DNA of 35,124 bases, taken from positions 1 through 35,124 of the forward strand of contig CAYVMN010000016.1 in NCBI GenBank assembly GCA_964452575.1, given 5' to 3'. Shown here piece by piece: positions 16,330-23,480 of this stretch (within the stretch, counting starts at the first letter, position 1; the number at the start of each line of letters is the position of its first letter). A program made the position numbers and the translations under genes. Origin of the DNA: CAYVMN01 sp964452575. Lineage in GTDB: Bacteria > Desulfobacterota > DSM-4660 > Desulfatiglandales > Desulfatiglandaceae. The notes under the pieces were generated by a model that ran no database searches, was not told where the DNA came from, and saw only the letters and a list, made by a program, of their open reading frames with translations.

Positions 16330-17502
16330 TTGTGACCTCCAGATAAATTAGTTTTCGAGCTGTGGCGAGATGTTCTTGACAGAATAGGCAAAGCGAGGGG
16401 AATAATCCTCGGTGGGCCGCGTTTTGGGTAAGGGTAGAAAACGTTTTCCAAAATCTCCTCAGGTTAACGATGATGAGTAGAGCGTTCAATCACAGATGGG
16501 ATTTCTGGTCTATTCTAAATCAAATCTATAATTCACCCCTGGTGATTCTGTCAATGGGGTTCCCTTGATCATCTAGAATCCTTAACCCGGATCATCTCTC
16601 AAATCTGTTCTTCTAACCCCTTTGCTGCTTCTATTCAATACATCCACTTGGTCCATCGGGGTGGTTACATAAATATGCCTAAGCAGTTTCGTAGACTATT
16701 CTTGGATATTTTGATGTCCTTTTAGGTAGTTAATTAATACCATAAACTATCCCGCGGTGCGGTGTGGTCCAAGCTATGCTATGGGGGTATGTGAGAGAGT
16801 TTTTTTCACCGCCCGTCTGTCCCGTCCGCGCGGGGCTTCCCTAAAGACGCGGAAAGCGCAAAGCAAAAAATAGGTTGGGCTCTGTGTATTCGGCGTCTTT
16901 GCGGTGAGATAGCACGGGTCTTTGGCGGGCTTTGATGATTTTCAATATTTTTAAATCTTTCTAAGAAAACAGGGTGTCTTTTTACTTGACAACGTTTTCA
17001 GGACGGGCAGAGGAAGGCGGAAGGGGGAATGAACGAAGCTATGGAACGTCAACTTTGTGCCGTGAAATCAGATGCCTTAGGTTCACCCAATCTCCCCAAA
17101 TTGAGCATATCGCAGCATTTTTAACTTGCTGATATTTTGAACTTATGCCAAGATGAAGACAGTTCAGGGTTGCCAAAAACTTGGGCCACTTGTGTTCCAT
17201 ATGGGGTTCTTATCTACCCGGCTGGATAACATCCCTATATACTATGCGCGCAAATTATTCCTGGTAGATGTGCATAGAATTAGGGTTCATGGATAACGGC
17301 CTTCCTGTTCTATGGAGGCATCGATCGCTACTACGAGGACAAGATACACTTCACTCCGGTTACCGACTTTTTCAGAGACGTCATTGAGTTATTCTTTCCA
17401 GGATAGGTTATGAAGGCCAGGCAGGTCTTATTCTGGTTCGGGGTGAGAGGGGACTTTCTCCTGATTTCTTTGCCTACAAACAGCCTGAAGAGGTAGAATG
17501 AG
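16330..17502 (+). other. gene-poor 1.2-kb stretch
   Basis: I found no supportable gene on either strand. The 5' end must hold the promoter of the minus-strand hydrolase. It contains a decayed inverted motif at 16842-16909. Between about 17303 and 17408 one plus frame stays open and reads FYGGIDRYYEDKIHF ... FFRDVIELFFPG and stop, which has the look of a protein C-terminus, but no family is recognised and no start is present. Confidence 0.5.
16842..16909 (+). repeat. inverted AAAGACGC(G/C)GAA motif
   Basis: AAAGACGCGGAAAGCGC on the plus strand and, read on the minus strand, CACCGCAAAGACGCCGAA on the other side of a short spacer. It resembles the CACCGCAAAGACGCAAAG-type intergenic repeats found in many bacteria, here degraded. 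Confidence 0.4.
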
Positions 17503-17832
17503 TTGAAGCTACAAGCGGATGCAATAATCACGCAGGAGAAGATCACTGAGTATCTTCTGAAATGGCGGCCTGACAATGACAAGTCCCAATTCCTGAGTCG
17601 GGCGGGTTACACTCAAGCCAACTGGCGCAATTTGTTGGAGGATATCCGTAACCAGATATTGCTGCAGGAGGCTGAATTCCTGCAAAACACGGCTTATGGG
17701 GCATTGTGGAAGATTCGAGGCACACTCAAAGGCCCGAACGGTGTTACCATCCACGTTGTCACCATCTGGATGCACGAGAAATACACGGGGATGACAAAGT
17801 TCATTACTCTTTTCCCTGACAAGGAGGGATAA
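17503..17832 (+). CDS. DUF6883 family protein
   Basis: 109 residues, soluble. The order ADAIITQEKITEYLL, then K(x)QFLSRAGYTQANWRNLL, then LKGPNGVTIHVVTIW matches the DUF6883 pattern (helical start, GxxxxxW, and a final beta hairpin with GPNG). The family has no established function; the domain also occurs at the C-terminus of some polymorphic-toxin-like proteins. The start is TTG, with GAGG about 12 nt upstream. It is followed after only 2 nt by a DUF4926 gene, a recurrent pairing that suggests a two-gene module such as toxin and partner. Sequence match is by eye; functional suggestion is inference. Confidence 0.7.
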   Translation: MKLQADAIITQEKITEYLLKWRPDNDKSQFLSRAGYTQANWRNLLEDIRNQILLQEAEFLQNTAYGALWKIRGTLKGPNGVTIHVVTIWMHEKYTGMTKFITLFPDKEG

Positions 17833-17834
17833 GC

Positions 17835-18089
17835 ATGGCATATCCGCTTTTTACACGCGTGTCTTTGAAAGAGGATTTCCCGGAGCACGGTCTTCATAAG
17901 GGTGATCTGGCCACCATCGTTGAGATACATGAAGGCGACCCGGCCCAGGAGACAGGCTACTCCCTGGAAGTCTTCAATGCAGTGGGTGAGACGATCGCGG
18001 TGCTGGTGGTCGAGGAGTCCAAAATTAGTCCTGTCAAGAGGAATGAGATTCTGCATGTCCGACAGCTCGGCGAAGCCGCCGCAATGTAA
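17835..18089 (+). CDS. DUF4926 family protein
   Basis: 84 residues. LFTRVSLKEDFPEHGLHKGDLATIVEIHEG, then YSLEVFNAVGETIAVLVV is the compact beta-barrel-like pattern of DUF4926 (short SH3-like proteins). AAGGAGG sits at ideal distance from the ATG, overlapping the end of the DUF6883 gene, so the pair is one transcript. The family is widespread in cyanobacteria and proteobacteria, usually as the small partner in a pair; no activity is established. The 3' end abuts the remains of a transposase gene on the opposite strand. Confidence 0.75.
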   Translation: MAYPLFTRVSLKEDFPEHGLHKGDLATIVEIHEGDPAQETGYSLEVFNAVGETIAVLVVEESKISPVKRNEILHVRQLGEAAAM

Positions 18090-18217
18090 ATGCCGCCAAG
18101 TCGATCGAGAAACGCGTCGCGGTCCTTATTATCGCGAAAGATGGCCTTTCTCTCAATTCCCCTGATCATTATATGGTGAAGTGTGCCCGGAGCCTCTATG
18201 CGGGATTTTCGAGCCAT
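18089..18217 (-). pseudogene. REP-associated tyrosine (Y1/IS200-like) transposase, N-terminal fragment
   Basis: On the minus strand an ATG at 18217 opens MARKSRIEAPGTLHHIM, then RGIERKAIFRDNKDRDAFLDRLGGI. This is the first ~43 residues of a Y1-transposase-domain protein of the REP-associated (RAYT) group, with xxRGxxRxxIFRDxxDRxxFL conserved. The catalytic HUH and Tyr parts are missing: the match stops exactly where the DUF4926 gene ends, and beyond that the frame is merely antisense to it. So the transposase gene was cut at the module boundary. Confidence 0.75.
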
Positions 18218-18642
18218 GCCTTTGCTTATCATCCCGATAACAATAAGTCAATAAGTCACGGATGTCCCCATCTTCCGCAAAAAATCCTGACCGTTTTTTC
18301 CTTTCCCAAGGCCAAAATCGTCCAATGTAGTGAGATTCCTGAAAGGAGATTTTTCTCGACAGAAGGTATTTTTTGTCATTTTATTTCCTTATGAGTATTC
18401 CCACCAACTATCTAACCTCTATTCAAGAGGTTACCCAATGAGAGAACATCCCAAAATGTATATGCCGTGCTCCTGATAGGGCATAGACTGCCCTGTTGGG
18501 AGCTCAGATTTTTTCCCGTTCATTTACTGAAAATCAGGCAAGAGTGGAAGAAAACTATGTAAGATTATTGGAACTGAAACGTCTAATTAAACAAAGGCCT
18601 CCAATGCTGCATCAAAGAGATAACTGAAAGCCGGAGATTGCC
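18218..18642 (+). other. non-coding gap before the beta-helix gene
   Basis: AT-rich, no supportable gene. GGAG about 8 nt before 18643 serves the next gene. I looked for a riboswitch-like fold and saw none I could defend. Confidence 0.45.
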
Positions 18643-20943
18643 ATGAAGAAAACAAGACGTTTTTCCAAAGGACTCATTGCCTGTTTCTGCCTTATGTCGC
18701 TATTTTTGTTCCCCACCGTCTCTTTCGGAGCCATCTTCTGTGTGTCCAATGAAGCGGAGCTGCAAACCGCCCTTACTACTGCGGCCAGCAATGGCGAGGA
18801 TGACACCATCAAAATCGTTCAGGGGACGTATAACGGAAATTTCACCTATGCCGCTACTGAGGCTAATAGTCTGACTGTGGAGGGTGGTTACACTTCAGGG
18901 TGTGCCACTCGGGTGGTAGATCCGGCGAACACTATTCTGGACGGGGGTAGGCTGGATCACGTCTTAGCATTGGTCACGCAACTAGGAGCTGCTTACTTTT
19001 CGGTGGAGGGCCTAACGCTTCAGAATGGGAATGCATCGTCAGAAGCCGGTGGTGGGGGGTTGTACACAAGAACAACAGGACATGTCACTCTGACCAACAA
19101 TATACTCAGTGGGAATACTGCCCCCACTGCTGGCGGTGGTGCTTATGTTGGGAACTACAGCACCCTAACCAACAACACCTTCACCGGGAATACTGCCAGC
19201 GGTAATGGCGGGGGCGGGGGCGGTGCGAGTGTTAATGACAGCACCCTAATCAACAACAGTTTCAGCGGGAACACTGCCATCGGGAATACAGCAAAGAGTG
19301 GAGGAGGCGCTTATTTTTATGGTTCTGCCACCCTAACCAACAATATATTCAGTGAAAATAAAAGCTCTGACAGCGGTGGTGGTATCTATGGGTCCGGTAA
19401 AACTCCCATCCTGACGAATAACACCATTAGTGGGAATACCGCTGAAAACCAGGGTGGCGGAATATGGGTTGGTTTCACATCTTATGACTCCACAGGTAAA
19501 CTTTACAATAATATCATTTGGAACAACTCTGCTTCCGTGGGGGCGGATCTGTATATCAGAAATACAGGCACGGACCCATTTTTTCCAGTTCAGGTGGACC
19601 TATATAATAACAATTTTGACCAGAGTACATCCGGCACTTACATTAAGATACCATTTGCCATTGACCCAAGCAATCTCAATAATATAAACCCCTTGTTCAT
19701 TGCCACCGACAATTATCACTTATCCGTAGCCTCCCCGTGCATCGATGCAGGCAGCAACGACGCTCCAGACCTACCTGAAACTGATAAGGATGGCAATCCC
19801 CGAATAATAGCGGGCATTGTGGATATTGGAACTTATGAGCACAACCCGGCTGCACTAATAGCAGACGCTGGACAGGATCAAACGGTGCAGGGGGGCGCTT
19901 TGGTAACTCTGGATGGGTCTGCCTCCTTTGACCTGCAAGGCGAACCACTAACTTACTTATGGACACAGATTGCCGGCACGATAGTAAACCTATCAGACCC
20001 TTCAGCTATACAACCGACATTCACCACCCCAAATAGCGAATCCGATAGCGGAGATCTAATCTTTCAACTTGCAGTAACAAACAGCAGTGGCTTGCGCAAT
20101 ACTGATAGTCTCAGGGTGAGTGTTGTCCTTGAGGCTCCAGTTGCCGAATTTATGGCCGAACCTACCAGCGGAGGCAAGCCGCTTACAGTTAATTTCACCG
20201 ACCAATCCACTGGGACGATTACCTCATGGTCGTGGTCTTTCGGAGATAACCAAACCAGCGCCGAACAGAACCCCTCCCACACTTACACCGAGCCAGGAAC
20301 TTATACTGTCAGTCTGACCGTTACGGGACCAGAAGGCTCTGACACAGAAACCAAGAATAACTACATCACAGTCAATTTGAACCAACCCCCAGTCGTAGAC
20401 GACTTTGTTGCCGATCCCAACTCTGGTTCAGCACCTCTCGACGTAACATTTATCTGCTCAGCCCACGACCCTGACGGCTATATCTATGTATATTTCATTG
20501 ATTTTGGGGATGGCAGTGGCTATGGATGGAATGAAACGGGCATTTTTGAGCACACTTATCAACAGCCTGGAAAGTATTGGGCATATTGCTGTGTTGCCGA
20601 TAATAGCGAAGGCGGAGCCTGTTCTCAGGTCATTAATATTACTGTTTCGCAGGGTTGTGGTGACTATAACGGCGATGGTGTTGTTGACCAAATTGACCTG
20701 CTTCAGAAAGCTGCTGAAATAAGGAGTGAGTTCAAAGCATGGGATCAAGGGTGTTGGCAAACGAAAGCCTCCTGCGGTGATTATAATAACGACGGGGTTG
20801 TTGACCTTAGAGACCGGACCGAAAAGAAAACGGACCTACAAATCGAATTCATGAACTGGGTTTACGACTGTTGGTTACCAGAATCGCAGAATTCCGAAGC
20901 GAGGCGCTTGGCAGACGAGGCTATCAAAGGATTGTTGGAATAA
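18643..20943 (+). CDS. secreted beta-helix / PKD / dockerin-like protein
   Basis: 766 residues, exported. Residues 1-29 are a signal peptide ending SFGA. About 45-400 is a right-handed parallel beta-helix: repeated LTNNxFSGNTA units separated by Gly-rich GGGAY turns, as in polymorphic outer-membrane-protein-like and pectate-lyase-fold proteins. Three PKD/Ig-like domains follow (about 405-495, 497-580, 581-668), with WSFGDNQTSAEQNPSHTY in the second and DFGDGSG in the third. The C-terminus has two DxNxDGxxD calcium loops (CGDYNGDGVVD about 671, CGDYNNDGVVD about 711) in the style of a type I dockerin. It is probably a large surface or extracellular adhesin or glycan-binding/degrading protein; no catalytic residue set is evident. 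A palindrome about 110 nt downstream may end transcription. Confidence 0.85.
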   Translation: MKKTRRFSKGLIACFCLMSLFLFPTVSFGAIFCVSNEAELQTALTTAASNGEDDTIKIVQGTYNGNFTYAATEANSLTVEGGYTSGCATRVVDPANTILDGGRLDHVLALVTQLGAAYFSVEGLTLQNGNASSEAGGGGLYTRTTGHVTLTNNILSGNTAPTAGGGAYVGNYSTLTNNTFTGNTASGNGGGGGGASVNDSTLINNSFSGNTAIGNTAKSGGGAYFYGSATLTNNIFSENKSSDSGGGIYGSGKTPILTNNTISGNTAENQGGGIWVGFTSYDSTGKLYNNIIWNNSASVGADLYIRNTGTDPFFPVQVDLYNNNFDQSTSGTYIKIPFAIDPSNLNNINPLFIATDNYHLSVASPCIDAGSNDAPDLPETDKDGNPRIIAGIVDIGTYEHNPAALIADAGQDQTVQGGALVTLDGSASFDLQGEPLTYLWTQIAGTIVNLSDPSAIQPTFTTPNSESDSGDLIFQLAVTNSSGLRNTDSLRVSVVLEAPVAEFMAEPTSGGKPLTVNFTDQSTGTITSWSWSFGDNQTSAEQNPSHTYTEPGTYTVSLTVTGPEGSDTETKNNYITVNLNQPPVVDDFVADPNSGSAPLDVTFICSAHDPDGYIYVYFIDFGDGSGYGWNETGIFEHTYQQPGKYWAYCCVADNSEGGACSQVINITVSQGCGDYNGDGVVDQIDLLQKAAEIRSEFKAWDQGCWQTKASCGDYNNDGVVDLRDRTEKKTDLQIEFMNWVYDCWLPESQNSEARRLADEAIKGLLE

Positions 20944-21053
20944 GGGTCTGAAATCAAGCTGCCTATCTAAATTTCGATAGAACTGATTTTTAGGGTCTAA
21001 GCATAGATACCGTGCCAAAGAATCACCTTTCGCCTGTTGCTAATAAAGGCTGT

Positions 21054-21079
21054 GCCGTAAAGGGACGTCCCTTTACGGC
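21054..21079 (+). terminator. 26-nt perfect palindrome, possible terminator
   Basis: GCCGTAAAGGGAC is followed directly by its reverse complement and then GTTTT. It could fold as an 11-bp hairpin with an ACGT loop and end the beta-helix transcript, but a perfect palindrome could also be a protein-binding or recombination site. Confidence 0.55.
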
Positions 21080-21151
21080 GTTTTATGCAGCAGAAACCCG
21101 AAATTCCGCTTTTTATGCGGATCAATCTAATCATCGTTAGCGAGGTGAACA

Positions 21152-21742
21152 GTGACAATTCAAGAAAGCAAGAGCCTCCTTCACTGGAACTATTTCTTAG
21201 CGCTCGAATCCGACGTCGAGAGATTGGCCAGGTTTGTCGAATTTACGAGCAAGAACTTTGAGGCCTACTCGATTGAAATGGCGCACCTCTTTTTGGCTGC
21301 TGCATCAGAAGTGGATGTGGTCGCCAAACAGATCTGCTCGAACATGGATGCGTCTGCCAACGCGGACAACATAGAACAGTATCGCGGAGTGCTATGACGT
21401 TGCTTTCCCGAGCTGGAGAACTCACTTGTCACGATCCCACGCTACGGTTTGCAACTACAACCTTGGAGTAATTGGCGGGACTACACGACTCCTGATTGGT
21501 GGCGAGCGCACAACAAAGTAAAGCACCAACGAGACGAACACTTTGCGCTCGCTAACTTGGAGAACGTCCTCAATTCAATGGCTGGTCTATTTTTGCTTGT
21601 TTTGTGTTACTACCGCGGCATCATAGAAGGCCGAAGAATCGAACCGCCTCCAAACATGTTCACGCCGCCAGTTGAATTAGCTATGGTCTGCCCAACAATA
21701 GGTGGACGTATGGGGTTGTTTTTCAAGGAAGACACTCGCTAA
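21152..21742 (+). pseudogene. cassette-borne helical protein, interrupted by one in-frame TGA
   Basis: One frame runs from GTG 21152 to TAA 21742 with a single TGA at 21395-21397. Upstream are 81 residues (helical, ESDVERLARFVEF, AHLFLAAASEVDVVAKQIC). Downstream are about 115 more, with PRYGLQLQPWSNW, DWWRAHNKVKHQRDEHF and ANLENVLNSMAGLFLLVL. Both halves are in the same frame, so this is a point nonsense change rather than an indel. The HNKVKHxRxxHF segment with long helices recalls HEPN-like proteins, but I cannot assign a family with confidence. GAGGTG lies 4 nt before the start. A restart at TTG 21449 could give the second half alone. The stop codon overlaps the R'' box of the following attC site. 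Confidence 0.65.
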
Positions 21743-21811
21743 CAACTGCGTGAACCAGGATTGGCAATTCCGCTGCGCTTCATCGCCATCCGGTTACGCA
21801 TACCGTTATTT
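21737..21811 (+). other. attC-like recombination site 1
   Basis: R'' CGCTAAC (21737-21743), L'' TGCGTGAACC (21747-21756), L' GGTTACGCA (21792-21800) and R' GTTATTT (21805-21811) occur in the correct order. The arms continue inward as AGGATTGGC against GCCATCC. The stem carries single unpaired bases (G, A and T) on one arm only, the extrahelical bases that mark attC strand choice. The cut would lie between G21805 and T21806. Confidence 0.75.
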
Positions 21812-21833
21812 CGATGGAGCCCATACAGAGGAC

Positions 21834-22925
21834 ATGAAGGGAAACGTCGACATCCAGCGTATCTGTGTGAAAGCCAAGCCTGCGCGGGAGCACCCCGAAT
21901 ACTACGACTGGCAGACTGCGTCGATCTGCATGTTCATACCTGAGAACGACAGGCTCCTTGCTCTCGAGAAAGCCCGGGAGGAACTGGCGAGACGACACTG
22001 GGAGTTCCTGGCCTATGAAGACAAGTCGACTTTGATAGAGGCGAAAGCCAGGGCTATGGGCGGGGAAGTTTGGGAAGCGTATCTCCAGGCGCGCAGTGGG
22101 CAAGTATTCTTCAGAGTCTTCCCGAGCCATTTTGGGGCCGGAGACAAGGACTTGCGTCCGATTCTTCCGGCCAGGATCACTGAAGGATTCCTAGACCGCG
22201 TGATAGATGACGCTGGCGGCCAGCGCCTGCGAGAAGAGGAGAAGAGGCCTGGCGTTCGCAACGCCGACTACCTGATCGGTCGCTTCATATTCGAATTGAA
22301 GGACCTCCAGGAAGAAGGTCTGGAGAAGGGAGAACACCAAACGCGTCTAGCTGCGCTTTTCCGTGGCTACTTCCCCGGACAACAAGAAGTGGCAGTGGAT
22401 CCATCAGTTCTCTCGAAGCCTGATTACCTGAAATACCTGGACATCATTGGGAAGCCCATCAAGACACATATCCGATCCGCCTCCAAGCAAATCAAAGCCA
22501 CTAGGAAACTGCTTGGGCGTGATGATTTGCTGGGTGGAATCATCCTACTGAACACGGGGTTTGGCAGCTTTCCCCACGAGGCATTTGCGGCGCAGGTGGA
22601 TCGATACGCCGCCAAAGATTCCAGCCAGTTCAGTGCCATTGTCTCGATAAGCGTTTGGTCCTATACGAATGGTTTTGATACGTACGTTTTCAATGAGTTT
22701 TCGCCTAAGGAGCCGCAAGCGGCAGAAGTCATGGCGATAAGACGAGCCTTCCATAAACGCTTCGAGCAGACGATGACTGACAGCATTACCGGTTCACTGC
22801 CGAGAGCAACCGAGGAGGCGGTCCCGCCCAAGCCAGTTGCGTTTAAGAACGATGGCATCGACTTTGCCTGGATTCCGCCACGTATCCTCTTACCTTGGGA
22901 ACGAGAAGCGGCAGAGGAGAGATAA
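21834..22925 (+). CDS. cassette-borne protein with possible PD-(D/E)XK nuclease motif
   Basis: About 363 residues from ATG 21834 (GGAG 14 nt upstream; the frame is open further back through the attC site, but that part is not expected to be coding). No family is recognised with certainty. Around residues 140-160 the sequence NADYLIGRFIFELKDLQ has the D-(x)n-E-x-K spacing of a PD-(D/E)XK nuclease core, with a basic/acidic helix before it. The N-terminal 100 residues are a separate alpha/beta part (YYDWQTASICMFI, EEFLAYEDK-like) and the C-terminal part contains an LLGGIILLNTGFGS strand-turn and VVSISVWSYTNGF-like strands. It may be a DNA-acting enzyme, perhaps defensive, but this is inference. 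It fills the second cassette and ends inside the next R'' box. Base composition is higher in GC than the preceding secreted-protein gene. Confidence 0.7.
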   Translation: MKGNVDIQRICVKAKPAREHPEYYDWQTASICMFIPENDRLLALEKAREELARRHWEFLAYEDKSTLIEAKARAMGGEVWEAYLQARSGQVFFRVFPSHFGAGDKDLRPILPARITEGFLDRVIDDAGGQRLREEEKRPGVRNADYLIGRFIFELKDLQEEGLEKGEHQTRLAALFRGYFPGQQEVAVDPSVLSKPDYLKYLDIIGKPIKTHIRSASKQIKATRKLLGRDDLLGGIILLNTGFGSFPHEAFAAQVDRYAAKDSSQFSAIVSISVWSYTNGFDTYVFNEFSPKEPQAAEVMAIRRAFHKRFEQTMTDSITGSLPRATEEAVPPKPVAFKNDGIDFAWIPPRILLPWEREAAEER

Positions 22926-23012
22926 CAATGTCGCTGCACCCCGACCAGGAAAACTGCCGCCGCTCGTTTCTCGCTCTGGCAGTTCCCCCGGCGGGTGAGC
23001 GCAGCTTATCTC
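22919..23012 (+). other. attC-like recombination site 2
   Basis: R'' GAGATAAC (22919-22926) overlaps the stop codon of the previous gene. L'' TGTCGCTGCACCC pairs with L' GGGTGAGCGCA (22993-23003) leaving an unpaired T and G. The inner arms GGAAAACTGCC and GGCAGTTCCC pair across a roughly 19-nt loop. The last box, CTTATCTC (23005-23012), is one base off the expected GTTATCTC, so the final R' may be degenerate. Confidence 0.65.
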
Positions 23013-23264
23013 GCCTTGCGTCACAGTTTGTATCTAAGTCAACTCACCGAAAACCTGGTACAGGCAAATCAAAGCTTGATGCCAAGTGGTGATATGTCAT
23101 TGAATGTAAGGGCTTGAGAATGTGTGATCAGTTACCACAGGAAGGGCAAAATTGTATGAATGTGGTATGGGTATACAGAGCAAGAACTGTCCTGGGGGTG
23201 TCTGGGGCAAGGTGAGTTCACATTTTGGTGTGATATTGACGTGAGTTTGGCGAGCGTTAAGAGC
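23013..23264 (+). other. non-coding tail after the cassette array
   Basis: No gene or further attC-like hairpin seen. It leads into the terminator of the opposite-strand tRNA gene. Confidence 0.45.
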
Positions 23265-23299
23265 AGAAAAGGGGTTAGCTCAAGACAAGCTAACCCCTT
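23265..23299 (-). terminator. intrinsic terminator after tRNA-Val
   Basis: AAGGGGTTAGCT and AGCTAACCCCTT pair perfectly over 12 bp around a 7-nt loop; on the minus strand the stem is followed by TTTTCT. It is 14 nt past the tRNA 3' end. Confidence 0.85.
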
Positions 23300-23312
23300 A
23301 ATATTGTTGGAA

Positions 23313-23387
23313 TGGTGGGCGGTGGGGGATTTGAACCCCCGACTTCCACCGTGTGAGGATGGCACTCTCCCGCTGAGTTAACCGCCC
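23313..23387 (-). tRNA. tRNA-Val (anticodon CAC), CCA encoded
   Basis: On the minus strand the acceptor arms GGGCGGT and ACCGCCC pair fully, followed by discriminator A and CCA. D-arm ACTC/GAGT, anticodon stem CCATC/GGTGG with loop CTCACAC (anticodon CAC, reading GUG), and T-arm GGGGG-TTCAAAT-CCCCC complete the cloverleaf. All four arms are intact, so the gene is functional. It lies between rluB and a dedicated terminator. Confidence 0.95.
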
Positions 23388-23480
23388 GGTCTATATTGTT
23401 GATCAGTCGAGCAGCCCGTGAACATAAGATATCTATACAACATTGGTGGATGGCATGCAAATAAAAAAATCGGGGTCCCT

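Larger units (their letters stand above)
21136..23012 (+). mobile_element. two-cassette integron array without integrase (CALIN)
   Basis: Two plus-strand genes occur as typical integron gene cassettes. Cassette 1 opens at G/TTAGCGAG (21136-21144) with its ribosome site and GTG within 16 nt. It ends with CTCGCTAAC, the exact reverse complement of its opening 9 bases, overlapping the stop codon, and then a hairpin site. Cassette 2 opens at G/TTATTTCG (21805) and ends with GAGATAAC overlapping its stop codon, again followed by a hairpin site. These are the R'/R'' rules of attC recombination. No tyrosine integrase gene and no clear attI are in the window, so this is either the far part of a larger integron or an integrase-less cluster. 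Based on reading the sequence, not on a covariance-model search. Confidence 0.75.

Noticed and set aside
17303..17408. C-terminal end of a lost gene (FYGGIDRYYEDK...)
   Set aside because: It reads like protein, but no family is recognised and no upstream frame supports it, so it is mentioned only in the gap entry.
18395..18642. c-di-GMP riboswitch before the secreted beta-helix gene
   Set aside because: The conserved GEMM core and tetraloop-receptor sequences are not present.
19130..19450. Regularly spaced repeats in the beta-helix gene as a CRISPR array
   Set aside because: The units are degenerate coding repeats (LTNN..FSGNTA) in one reading frame, without constant repeats and unique spacers.
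21395..21397. TGA read as selenocysteine in the cassette 1 gene
   Set aside because: No convincing SECIS-like hairpin with a GU-containing apex follows within the usual distance, and the residue before CFP is not a known redox site.
21395..21397. TGA reassigned to Trp or Gly (alternative genetic code)
   Set aside because: TGA is used as an ordinary stop for many genes here, including hom, wbqC, degT and yifB.
23013..23264. A third integron cassette between attC site 2 and tRNA-Val
   Set aside because: No open frame of useful length and no third hairpin with R''/L'' boxes.
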